From assembly GCF_002844575.1 (NCBI RefSeq), contig NZ_PIQO01000008.1:1-64000 (forward strand): a DNA stretch of 64,000 nucleotides, in the 5' to 3' direction. The translations under genes and the position numbers were made by a program. The stretch comes from Heyndrickxia camelliae (GTDB lineage: Bacteria > Bacillota > Bacilli > Bacillales > Bacillaceae_C). Shown here piece after piece: positions 54,080-61,931 of this stretch. Every line of letters starts with the position of its first letter. Within the stretch, counting starts at the first letter, position 1. Under the pieces are notes generated by a model. It was not told the DNA's origin. It saw nothing but the letters and a program-made list of their open reading frames with translations, and ran no database searches.

Positions 54080-54964
54080 TTATAAAGCTTTTCTTATAAA
54101 ACCATTAGAGTTACTTAGCTTCTCTAATGCCTCTTTATAAGAACATTGAAGTAAAATCATGATAATAGCTGCCTTAACATTATGGTTTGCCTCTTCAAAA
54201 TACTTTGCAGCTGTATCATAATCGACATCTGCTGCTTGCATAATAATGCGTTTAGATCGCTCAATTAACTTGTAATTGGTTGATTGGACATCGACCATTA
54301 GATTCTTATATACTTTTCCAATACCTATCATGGATGCCGTAGAAATCATGTTTAAAACAAGCTTCTGCGCTGTTCCCGCTTTTAATCTTGTGGATCCTGT
54401 TAAAACTTCTGGTCCTGTCTCCACCTCTATTTTTACCTTTGCATATTTGCTTATTTCTGCGTTTTTATTACAACTTATGCTTACTGTCTTTGCTCCAGCA
54501 TGACTAGCATATTTAAGAGCGCCGATAACATAAGGAGTACGCCCGCTTGCAGCAATCCCTATGACTGTATCTTTCTCTGAAATTGCTATGCTTTTTAAAT
54601 CACTTTCTCCTAAACTTTCATTATCCTCTGCGCCTTCAACCGCCTCTGTAAACGCTTTCATACCACCAGCAATAAATCCTTGCACCATTTCAGATGGTGA
54701 ACCAAATGTTGGTTTACACTCTACTGCATCTAAAATACCAAGTCTTCCGCTCGTGCCTGCACCGATATAGATTAGTCGACCTCCTTCTTGAAATGACTGG
54801 ATTACATTTTGAACGGCTTCTTCAATACTATGAATTTCCATAGCAACTGCTTGAGGTACTGTTAAGTCTTCCCGATTCATTGTTTTTAAAATTTCATGAA
54901 CCGACATGACATCTAAATCCATGGTGCTGCTATTTCGCTTTTCTGTTGTCAGTTTATCAAGCAT
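54080..54964 (-). CDS. murQ: N-acetylmuramic acid 6-phosphate etherase
   Basis: Cleaves the lactyl ether of MurNAc-6P to give GlcNAc-6P and D-lactate. The 294-aa SIS-domain lyase has the opening TTEKRNSSTMDLD with the catalytic region, YIGAGTSGRLGILDAVECKPTFG near 62, GIAASGRTPYVIGAL near 135, and the C-terminal helical domain NHNVKAAIIMILL. Length fits. ATG follows AAAGGATGG. It has a separate upstream region with promoter-like and inverted-repeat sequence between it and murR. Confidence 0.96.
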   Translation of the reverse strand: MLDKLTTEKRNSSTMDLDVMSVHEILKTMNREDLTVPQAVAMEIHSIEEAVQNVIQSFQEGGRLIYIGAGTSGRLGILDAVECKPTFGSPSEMVQGFIAGGMKAFTEAVEGAEDNESLGESDLKSIAISEKDTVIGIAASGRTPYVIGALKYASHAGAKTVSISCNKNAEISKYAKVKIEVETGPEVLTGSTRLKAGTAQKLVLNMISTASMIGIGKVYKNLMVDVQSTNYKLIERSKRIIMQAADVDYDTAAKYFEEANHNVKAAIIMILLQCSYKEALEKLSNSNGFIRKAL

Positions 54965-54983
54965 AGAACCATCCTTTAAAATT

Positions 54984-55026
54984 TTATTTCACACTTTTAT
55001 TTTATATGACCGAAATAAAATGTCAA
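54984..55026 (-). promoter_or_regulatory. murQ promoter/operator candidate
   Basis: Minus strand TTGACA (55026-55021) and TAAAAT (55005-55000) are 15 bp apart. They overlap the inverted repeat TTTATTTC (54984-54991) / GAAATAAA (55013-55020). A repressor such as MurR bound here would block this promoter. The short spacer makes the promoter call tentative. Confidence 0.45.
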
Positions 55027-55102
55027 TAATATTTTCATTTATTATGAATCAAAATTTCATTTGACGGAAAATAAGTGCAACTCTCCGAAAATGCATTTGG
55101 AT

Positions 55103-55951
55103 TCACCTACGAAGACGAACCGCTTCCTTTCTTGCCTTATGATAAAGATTCACTAAATTTTCGCCAATGCTATTAAATACACTCAAATATAAAGTATCGA
55201 TGATATTTAATTGAGTCATTCGCGATGCAATAGTACCTATTCGAAAATCCTGTTCCACATTTGGGGTACACAATCGAATGTCTGCTTCTTTGTATAGCGG
55301 TGACTTATCAATATTTGTTATTGCAATTAATGTTGCACCACTTTTCTTTGCAAATTGCGCAAGTTCTAACACATCCTTCGTTTTTCCAGACATACTTATT
55401 GCTATAAAAATATCTCCTTTAGACAAATGAGGAATCAGCGTAATTAAATAGTGAAAATCATGGGCCATGACGGAATGAAATCCTAGCCTTGTGAATTTAT
55501 AATGCCCATCAAATGCAGCCGTAGCCGAGCCTCCTACTCCAAAAAAGATAATTTTTTTTGCAGTTTTAATAGATTCTACCGCTTTGTTTAATTCATTTTT
55601 ATCTAAGGATGATAATGTTGACTCAACAGCATGTTTATTAACATAAGTTACTTTATGAAATAGCTCATACGGGGAGTCTTTTTTTTGTAGAATAGAAAAG
55701 TCTGTAATGTCCGTTTCTGACAGGGTTAAATCCTTCACCAATTCCAGTTTAAACGACTTAAAACTTCTAATTCCAATGGATTTACAAAAGCGGACTACAC
55801 TCGCTTCACTTACTCCGGTTTTTTTAGAAAGATCTTTCGTGGTCATATTTGGTACTAATTTCGCATTATCTATAATAAACTTACCTATTTTTTTCTCTGC
55901 TTCTGTCAATTGACTTAATTGATTTTCTATTTTTGCAAGTAATGAATGCAT
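55103..55951 (-). CDS. murR: RpiR family regulator of MurNAc use (MurR)
   Basis: A 282-aa regulator with an N-terminal RpiR helix-turn-helix (about 1-77: LTEAEKKIGKFI, MTTKDLSKKTGVSEASVVRFCKSIG) and a SIS sugar-phosphate-binding domain (about 115-245: FFGVGGSATAAFDGHYKFTRLG, FIAISMSGKTKDVLELAQFAKKSGA). It lies first in the murR-murQ-murP-mupG group, so the inducer is probably MurNAc-6P. Repressor or activator mode cannot be told. Upstream, CCCACTA / TAGTGGG form a long imperfect hairpin between patB and murR. Confidence 0.88.
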   Translation of the reverse strand: MHSLLAKIENQLSQLTEAEKKIGKFIIDNAKLVPNMTTKDLSKKTGVSEASVVRFCKSIGIRSFKSFKLELVKDLTLSETDITDFSILQKKDSPYELFHKVTYVNKHAVESTLSSLDKNELNKAVESIKTAKKIIFFGVGGSATAAFDGHYKFTRLGFHSVMAHDFHYLITLIPHLSKGDIFIAISMSGKTKDVLELAQFAKKSGATLIAITNIDKSPLYKEADIRLCTPNVEQDFRIGTIASRMTQLNIIDTLYLSVFNSIGENLVNLYHKARKEAVRLRR

Positions 55952-56051
55952 TGTGGAACCCCCGTACTCCTAAAATCAGAACTGTTTTAATACCCACTAA
56001 AGTAATCTCAGTTGTACTACTAACTTATGTACTCTAGTGGGATTATATCAT

Positions 56052-57242
56052 TTACTCTCTATTCTTATCGAAAACTTTGTTCTTCATTAATAGCTCCTGA
56101 ACCGCTATCTGAATTCTTTCCACCGCAATACTTAGTCGATCTCTCGGACAAGCTATGTTCATTCTTAAGAATGATTCCCCACTTTTTCCGAACTTATATC
56201 CTTCATCAAATTTAACTTTGGCTTCCTTTAAAAAATACTGGAATAGTTCTTCCCCTTTCAAGTTTAATTTCGAGCAATCCATCCATATAAGATGGGTCGC
56301 TTCAGGATGTATAAGCGTTATTTCCGGGATATTAGTATTAAAATAGTCTTCAACGAACCGCAGATTTCCCTCTAAATATCTTAATAAGTCTTCTAACCAA
56401 TATTCACAGGAGGTATATGCAGCGACAGTGGCCTCAACACCAAATACATTCGGTCTCATCATTCCATATTGAAATAGTTTATGCTGATATTTGTCTCTTA
56501 TTTCTGTATTAGGAATCATAATAATAGAAGTTTGTAACCCAGCAATATTAAAGGTTTTACTAGGAGCTGCACAAAGAATGCTCCTGTTTTTAATTTCATG
56601 ATTCACACTGAATAATGGCAAATGGTGATTTCCTTTGTATACAAGGTCACCGTGCATTTCATCCGAGATAATCCACACATCGTTTTTCAAACATATGTCT
56701 GCAATCTTCCTTAACTCTTCTTCACTCCAAACTCGTCCAACTGGATTATGAGGACTGCATAATATCATGACCTTTGCCAGTGGATCACTTGCCTTTCGCT
56801 CAAGGTCTGCAAAATCAATTTCATAGCGCCCATCAACATATTTAAGCGAGTTTGAAAGAATTTCACATTGATGATTTTCAATACTGCTATAAAAAGGATA
56901 ATATACTGGCTCTTGAACGATTACTTTGTCCCCCGGTTTCGTTAAAACTTGTAAAAGAAGATTCATTCCAGGTATGATGCCAGGACTAAAACAGATCCAG
57001 TCTCTTTCCATTTTCAGCTGAAATCTCTTTTCCCACCATTTCATAATAGAAGTATAATAATCTTCACAAAAAGTTGTGTACCCATATATCCCATGCCTTG
57101 CTTTCTTTTCCATGGCCTCAATAATCTCAGGAGCCACCTGGAAATCCATATCTGCAATACACATTGGGATTATTTCATCATCTGCCATTGACCATTTTAC
57201 CGAATGTGTATTTGTCCTCTCGATGCAATCATTCCAATTCAC
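56052..57242 (-). CDS. patB: PatB/MalY-type aminotransferase or cystathionine beta-lyase
   Basis: A PLP fold-type I C-S lyase of 396 aa. The PLP Lys lies in CAAPSKTFNIAGLQTS near 235. Other motifs are ADMDFQVAPEIIEAM near 30, YGYTTFCEDYYTSIMKWW near 53, SPHNPVGRVWSEEEL near 165 and ISDEMHGDLVYKGNHH near 195. B. subtilis PatB (387 aa) is a cystathionine beta-lyase; MalY-type members also regulate. GTG start after GGGGGATAAA. It may be read into murR (100 bp gap) but no functional link is evident. Confidence 0.88.
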   Translation of the reverse strand: MNWNDCIERTNTHSVKWSMADDEIIPMCIADMDFQVAPEIIEAMEKKARHGIYGYTTFCEDYYTSIMKWWEKRFQLKMERDWICFSPGIIPGMNLLLQVLTKPGDKVIVQEPVYYPFYSSIENHQCEILSNSLKYVDGRYEIDFADLERKASDPLAKVMILCSPHNPVGRVWSEEELRKIADICLKNDVWIISDEMHGDLVYKGNHHLPLFSVNHEIKNRSILCAAPSKTFNIAGLQTSIIMIPNTEIRDKYQHKLFQYGMMRPNVFGVEATVAAYTSCEYWLEDLLRYLEGNLRFVEDYFNTNIPEITLIHPEATHLIWMDCSKLNLKGEELFQYFLKEAKVKFDEGYKFGKSGESFLRMNIACPRDRLSIAVERIQIAVQELLMKNKVFDKNRE

Positions 57243-57331
57243 ACTTTATCCCCCTATTCTTTGTCCTCATACATACTTTAATATAATTGTGTGAATCTTT
57301 AAACCATGTTATGTTGAACAATGCAAAAAAG

Positions 57332-57371
57332 CCTAAAAAAAAGTGACCCCACATAATAGAGCCACTTCAAT
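57332..57371 (-). terminator. Terminator of the double P-loop ATPase gene
   Basis: Minus strand AAGTGGC / GGTCACTT with an 11-nt loop followed by TTTTTTT, just after the stop. Confidence 0.75.
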
Positions 57372-57373
57372 CA

Positions 57374-58465
57374 TTATTGTTCCAACTTTTGAATTCCAGC
57401 ATTCACTTCCTCGTAAATCTCATCAACAATAGCATAGTCCATTGCTTCAATATAATATTGTTCAAGCTCATCATGAAGGGCTTTTGCCTCCGCTAAATAA
57501 GCAGTACCTTCTTTCATCTTATCTTTATATCTTTTATGCACTTCCTTAATTTCTATAGAATATTTTTCATCTGTTCCTGGAGTTACTGCTGCTAAATATA
57601 AATCCACAATTTCATCACCTTCACGATCAGGAAAATACTCATGAGGATCTGTGCTGTCAAAGATTGCAACTCCTAATTCTCTGATAATCACCATATCTAA
57701 GCTGTTAGGGTCAAAACCACAATGATAAATTTCTGTGTCAAAGCCCCTTTCTTCCGAGACGGCAGCGATTTTTTTCAAAAGGGTGGATTTCCCTGTTCCT
57801 GCACGACCTTTAATAAAGTAGCGTTTCGTTAAACCATCTGTTAAATTTGCAATGAAATCCACAGCCCCTTTTGGCGTTGCTGCCCCAAGAAAACGATCGC
57901 GAACAATAGCTTCTTTTTCACTAACCTGATCTGAGAAGATTTTTTCTATTAATTCTAAAGCAACCTGATTGGCCTTCTCATAACTCATTTCTTTAATATA
58001 AATTTCCTCTAAATCATCGTGCTCCTTCAAACCTTCTGCAAATGAATCATAAGCACATTGAAATTTCTCACTGATTTTCTTTTGAATGCCGACAATTTCT
58101 TTGCGATGTTGAATAAGAAGCTCGCTATTCCATGCACGACCTAAATTAATATACTCCTCTATCGCTCCAGGAGCTAATGGTTCTATAACATGCGGTGCTG
58201 TTCCATCCACAACACCCACTTTCAACGAGGGGATAATAATACCGTCAATAGAGTCATTATCAGAAGAACAATGGATTAGTTCAATGGAGTATCCTTTTTG
58301 TCCCCATTCCGCAGCAAGTCTTTTCATTAAACTGGATTTTCCAGTTCCAGGTCCGCCTTTCAGAATAAAGAGCCGATCAAGCCCCTTTAAGTTGGAATTG
58401 AATAAATTATAAAAACCTCTGCCAGTGTTACCGCCCGCATAATAATTTAAAACCTTTCCTGTCAT
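57374..58465 (-). CDS. Uncharacterised ATPase with two tandem P-loop domains
   Basis: A 363-aa protein made of two similar halves. Half one (about 1-190) has Walker A GGPGTGKSSLMKRLA near 37 and a following ELIHCSSDNDSIDGIIIPSL block. Half two (about 200-363) has GRAGTGKSTLLKKIA near 222 and EIYHCGFDPNSLDMVIIREL. Each half is followed by an acidic helical segment. The two halves probably pair as an internal dimer. Members occur in Bacillales and Clostridia as hypothetical ATPases; I know no function. It is monocistronic. Confidence 0.82.
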   Translation of the reverse strand: MTGKVLNYYAGGNTGRGFYNLFNSNLKGLDRLFILKGGPGTGKSSLMKRLAAEWGQKGYSIELIHCSSDNDSIDGIIIPSLKVGVVDGTAPHVIEPLAPGAIEEYINLGRAWNSELLIQHRKEIVGIQKKISEKFQCAYDSFAEGLKEHDDLEEIYIKEMSYEKANQVALELIEKIFSDQVSEKEAIVRDRFLGAATPKGAVDFIANLTDGLTKRYFIKGRAGTGKSTLLKKIAAVSEERGFDTEIYHCGFDPNSLDMVIIRELGVAIFDSTDPHEYFPDREGDEIVDLYLAAVTPGTDEKYSIEIKEVHKRYKDKMKEGTAYLAEAKALHDELEQYYIEAMDYAIVDEIYEEVNAGIQKLEQ

Positions 58466-58573
58466 ATCTTTACACTCCTCTTACAGTAATCGGATTAAAA
58501 TTGAAAATAACTACACATTAGCCTATGCAACATTTGAAAAATTGGTTACTTTGCCCATACAATGTTAGATTCA

Positions 58574-58603
58574 TTGATAGTACAATGTTTATTGGCCTAT
58601 ACT
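58574..58603 (+). promoter_or_regulatory. Promoter candidate of the DUF915 gene
   Basis: TTGATA (58574-58579), 18-bp spacer, TATACT (58598-58603), 33 bp upstream of the start codon. Confidence 0.55.
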
Positions 58604-58635
58604 ATAGGTGTAAGGTATATAGGGGGAAATAGAAA

Positions 58636-59475
58636 TTGAAAGTAAAAAATAAAAAAGTACTCTTTTCTTCAATGGTTATGATTTTGTTTGGATTGTTCAT
58701 ATTATTATTCATTTCACCTGACCGAACAAAATCGCAGTATACTAACCAATCGACACCAACCATGTTTGTCCATGGGTTTAAAGGTGGTCCAAGATCCTTC
58801 AATACTATGCTTGATCGATTTCAGAATGAGTATCATTGGGGAGAGAAGACAATGGTTTGCGAGGTCGATAAAAACGGTCATCTTCGTTTTTACGGAGGAA
58901 TACCGACTTACTCAAAAAACCCATTTATCCAAGTTGTTTTTAAAAATAACCGTGCAAGCATCCAAGATACCACTAATTGGTTAAAAGAAATTATGATTGT
59001 CTTGCATCAACAATATAATGTAAAAAAAATTTTTGTAGTGGGGCATTCTATGGGTGGACTTGTGCTTACCAATTTTATAGAACAATCTGATGGACAATAT
59101 CCGGAAGTTCAAAAGCTTATTACCATCGGTAGCCCATTTAAAGGAATTCAAAGAGAGACTTATTACCAAAACGCCCATAATACAGGCCCTGCTATTTTGG
59201 ATTTAAAAACTAACTCATCGTTTCTTCGCTCTCTTGTTACCAATAGAAAAGACTTTAGTCAGCATGTCCAGGTATTATCCATTGCAGGGGTAGCAAGAAA
59301 TCCAGAAGATGGGGATGGAGTGGTTTCTTTAAATAGTGCACTCGGACTTCGAGATATTGCACCAAAAAATCATTTTCAAAAGAAGGTTATCTATGACCCT
59401 CATGCTACACATAGCGGTTTACATGAGAATCCGATTGTAGATCAATATGTTGGTGAATTTTTATGGGGATATTAA
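58636..59475 (+). CDS. Secreted alpha/beta hydrolase of the DUF915 family
   Basis: A 279-aa lipase/esterase-like protein. A hydrophobic segment after KVKNKK (about 8-27) is a signal peptide or membrane anchor. The hydrolase domain starts TPTMFVHGFKGGPRSFNTM (oxyanion HG). The nucleophile is in VVGHSMGGLVLTNF near 137 (GxSxG), with Asp in EDGDGVVSL near 235 and His in THSGLHENP near 265. The substrate is unknown. TTG start 9 nt after GGGGG. It is a single gene with a promoter and terminator of its own. Confidence 0.88.
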   Translation: MKVKNKKVLFSSMVMILFGLFILLFISPDRTKSQYTNQSTPTMFVHGFKGGPRSFNTMLDRFQNEYHWGEKTMVCEVDKNGHLRFYGGIPTYSKNPFIQVVFKNNRASIQDTTNWLKEIMIVLHQQYNVKKIFVVGHSMGGLVLTNFIEQSDGQYPEVQKLITIGSPFKGIQRETYYQNAHNTGPAILDLKTNSSFLRSLVTNRKDFSQHVQVLSIAGVARNPEDGDGVVSLNSALGLRDIAPKNHFQKKVIYDPHATHSGLHENPIVDQYVGEFLWGY

Positions 59476-59506
59476 GAAAAGCGGAGGAAACCCCCCGCTT
59501 TTTCTT
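59474..59506. terminator. Terminator shared by the DUF915 gene and the SE1832-type gene
   Basis: AAAAGCGG / CCGCTTTT with an inner GG/CC pair and T runs on both strands, between convergent genes. Confidence 0.8.
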
Positions 59507-59685
59507 TAGTCAAGTTCATCTAATTGTTTGTTCAAGTTACTTAATTCCTTTTCAATATCAGCCAGCTGCTTTTCTAAAGGCGACAAGTTTCCTTTAACAA
59601 ACTCTAATTTTTCTAAATCATGCTGGAGCCGTACATAATCTGCCTTTAGATCTTCTATCTTATATTCAATTTCTTTTCGATTCAT
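59506..59685 (-). CDS. 59-aa coiled-coil protein (SE1832-like family)
   Basis: A small ORF starting MNRKEIEYKIEDLKADYVRL and ending NLNKQLDELD. It is entirely helical and heptad-like, with no Cys or membrane segment. The pattern resembles the SE1832/SE1561 family of small Firmicutes proteins of unknown function. Its ATG lies within the last codons of the acetyltransferase gene (20-bp overlap), so translation is probably coupled. It has no strong Shine-Dalgarno of its own. Confidence 0.75.
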   Translation of the reverse strand: MNRKEIEYKIEDLKADYVRLQHDLEKLEFVKGNLSPLEKQLADIEKELSNLNKQLDELD

Positions 59686-60207
59686 CGTTTACACCTCTAA
59701 TGAAGTCATTGATATTTTTCCATGCATATGCCACTTCTAGTATACCAGTATCTCCTATCAATTGCTCACCAATAACCTCACCGCCATGACGTTCATAGAA
59801 TTTTCTGGATTCATTATCTTTTATTACCCATGCCATTATGGAGTGAATATTATGGCTTATTAGATGCTCTATTACTTGTTTAAAAAGCAGTGTACCAATT
59901 CCCTTTCTCTGAAAGGCTTCTAAAATATATAGAGTATAAAGTTCGCCTTTTATCGGGAATTTATTCGTCCTTTCCAGACCGCACTCCGCAAATGCAACTA
60001 TTTCTCCTTCCTCTGTTTCCGCTAAAAAGCAGTGGTATTTTTCTGCTTTTTTCTCGAGACGAGGTATCCAGTTACTCTCCACTTTTTCATATGTGCGATT
60101 TTTCCATGTCCTTCTGAGAATATACCTGTATACGTTGACTTCCAGCTGTCATAATGAACCCTTGCCAACCCTTTAATATCCTCGATAGTTGCAATTCTAA
60201 TCTTCAT
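59666..60207 (-). pseudogene. GNAT acetyltransferase interrupted by a frameshift
   Basis: Two overlapping frames make up one GNAT protein. The N-terminal part (from ATG at 60207: MKIRIATIEDIKGLARVHYD..TYTGIFSE) and the C-terminal part (ESNWIPRLEKKA..LYILEAFQRKGIGTLL, the acetyl-CoA pyrophosphate loop) are in different frames. The break is at a T5 run on the plus strand (60099-60103). One added base there restores a continuous protein of about 180 aa with the expected TYEKVESNW junction. It could be a true pseudogene, phase variation or a sequencing error. Confidence 0.8.
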
Positions 60208-60268
60208 CCCTATCCCCATTTCAAATTTTTTTACAAGCATTATAGCATTGAAACATATTAATATTAAA

Positions 60269-60305
60269 ACAAAAACAGCTTATCAATTTAGATAAGCTGT
60301 TTTGT
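60269..60305 (-). terminator. tcyP terminator
   Basis: Minus strand AAAACAGCTTATC / GATAAGCTGTTTT with a 6-nt loop. Confidence 0.88.
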
Positions 60306-60309
60306 ATGA

Positions 60310-61698
60310 TTATGCTTCAACTGCCTTTTGTTTTGGCTCTTGATATATATTTGTATCAATTTCCTTTGTTATTTTACCAGTTAAAATTCCAGCTGTCATA
60401 CTGCCGCTTACATTTAATGCTGTACGACCCATATCGATTAATGGTTCAACCGAAATAAGTAAACCAACAATCGCAATTGGCAGATTTAAAGTTGATAATA
60501 CGATTAAGGCAGCGAATGTCGCACCACCACCGACACCTGCAACACCAAACGAACTAATTGCAACTGTTAAAATTAGCGTAATAATAAAGGATGGAGATGT
60601 TGGATCAATTCCTGCAGTTGGTGCTACCATAACGGCTAACATCGCAGGATAAATTCCAGCACAACCATTTTGCCCAATGGTTAACCCAAAAGAAGCTGCA
60701 AAGTTTGCAATACCCTCTGAAACTCCGAAATCATTTGTTTGAGTTTTGATATTCAAAGGTAATGTCCCTGCACTTGTTCTAGAAGTAAAGGCAAAAGATA
60801 TAGTTGGCAATGCCTTGCGTACATATTGAACAGGGCTTAGTTTTGCTAGTGATAATAGAATTAAATGAACGATAAACATTACAATTAGTGCAACATAAGA
60901 AGCAACAACAAATTTTCCAAGTTTTACAATAGCACCATAATCACTTGTAGCAGCAACTTTTGTAATTAAAGCTAAAATTCCATATGGTGTCAGGCGAAGA
61001 ACAAGTGTAACCACCCTCATAACAATGGCATATAAAGTATCTATTATTTTTGCAAAGAATTCACCTTGCTCAGGATTTTTTCGCTTCACTCCAAGATAAG
61101 CAATCCCTACTATAGCGGAGAAGATAACAACTGCTATCGTAGAAGTTGGACGAGCTCCTGTTAAGTCCTGAAACGGATTACTTGGGAATAATTGAAGTAT
61201 TTGTTGCGGTATTGTAGCATCTTTAACAGTACCGACAGTTTGAGCTAATTCAGCGTTCCGGGCTTTTTCCATTTCTCCGGAAACTAAGTGCACACCATCA
61301 AGATGAAAGCTTAATGCTGATCCAATCCCAAGAGCTGCAGCAATTGCTGTTGTTCCTAATAAAATACCAATTACTAAGAAGCTAATTTTCCCGATATTTT
61401 TAGTCAGATTTAGCTTTGTAAATGCCCCTACAATGGAGATAAACACCAAAGGCATAACAATCATTTGCAGTAATTTCACATATCCGCTACCTACAATACT
61501 GAACCAATCAATAGTGTGAGTAGTTACGAATGATGTTGTACCGTATAGGATATGTATTAACAAACCAAATACGATACCTAATCCAAGGCCCGTAAAGACG
61601 CGTTTGGAAAAAGAAACATGCTTCTTCTGCATCATAGCCATACCTACAATGAGTAAAAGCAAAACAATTATATTAATAATAATAAGAAACGAGTTCAC
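60310..61698 (-). CDS. tcyP: L-cystine sodium symporter TcyP
   Basis: Dicarboxylate/amino acid:cation symporter (DAACS) family transporter of 462 aa, the length of B. subtilis TcyP (463). It has eight predicted helices and two re-entrant loops. Motifs include LLQMIVMPLVFISIVGAFTKL near 75, FAFTSRTSAGTLPLNIKT (serine-rich loop HP1) near 305 and NGCAGIYPAMLAVMVAP near 345. The second loop follows in SFGVAGVGGGATFAALIVLS. The start is GTG at 61698 after GGGGGAAG. The ORF runs open to 61767, but that part is the promoter. Cystine specificity is inferred from overall similarity. Confidence 0.9.
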   Translation of the reverse strand: MNSFLIIINIIVLLLLIVGMAMMQKKHVSFSKRVFTGLGLGIVFGLLIHILYGTTSFVTTHTIDWFSIVGSGYVKLLQMIVMPLVFISIVGAFTKLNLTKNIGKISFLVIGILLGTTAIAAALGIGSALSFHLDGVHLVSGEMEKARNAELAQTVGTVKDATIPQQILQLFPSNPFQDLTGARPTSTIAVVIFSAIVGIAYLGVKRKNPEQGEFFAKIIDTLYAIVMRVVTLVLRLTPYGILALITKVAATSDYGAIVKLGKFVVASYVALIVMFIVHLILLSLAKLSPVQYVRKALPTISFAFTSRTSAGTLPLNIKTQTNDFGVSEGIANFAASFGLTIGQNGCAGIYPAMLAVMVAPTAGIDPTSPSFIITLILTVAISSFGVAGVGGGATFAALIVLSTLNLPIAIVGLLISVEPLIDMGRTALNVSGSMTAGILTGKITKEIDTNIYQEPKQKAVEA

Positions 61699-61738
61699 TT
61701 TTCTTCCCCCTATAAAATAATAAGAAATACAAGTCCAT

Positions 61739-61767
61739 ACTATAGTATAATTAATCCAATCAGTCAA
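61739..61767 (-). promoter_or_regulatory. tcyP promoter
   Basis: TTGACT (61767-61762), 17-bp spacer, TATAGT (61744-61739), so transcription starts near 61732, 34 nt before the GTG. A CymR site would be expected here, but I cannot recognise one with confidence. Confidence 0.78.
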
Positions 61768-61892
61768 GTCGGATTACTTAATAATCATCTTATTTTTTTA
61801 ATGAGCAATAAATGAACAATTCCCACTATTTTATATCGACCGATTTTGACATTGTCTTTTAGTATATATGCCTTAGTTTCATAACCAGTAAA

Positions 61893-61926
61893 TAAAAAAA
61901 TCAGCCAAACGATAGGCTGATTTCTT
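61893..61926 (-). terminator. Terminator of the 5'-nucleotidase family gene
   Basis: Minus strand AAATCAGCC / GGCTGATTT with an 8-nt loop followed by TTTTA, 6 bp after the stop. Confidence 0.88.
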
Positions 61927-61931
61927 CCTTA

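Noticed and set aside
61699-61767. 23-codon N-terminal extension of tcyP
   Set aside because: The region contains a TTGACT-17-TATAGT promoter, and the GTG at 61698 has a good ribosome binding site.
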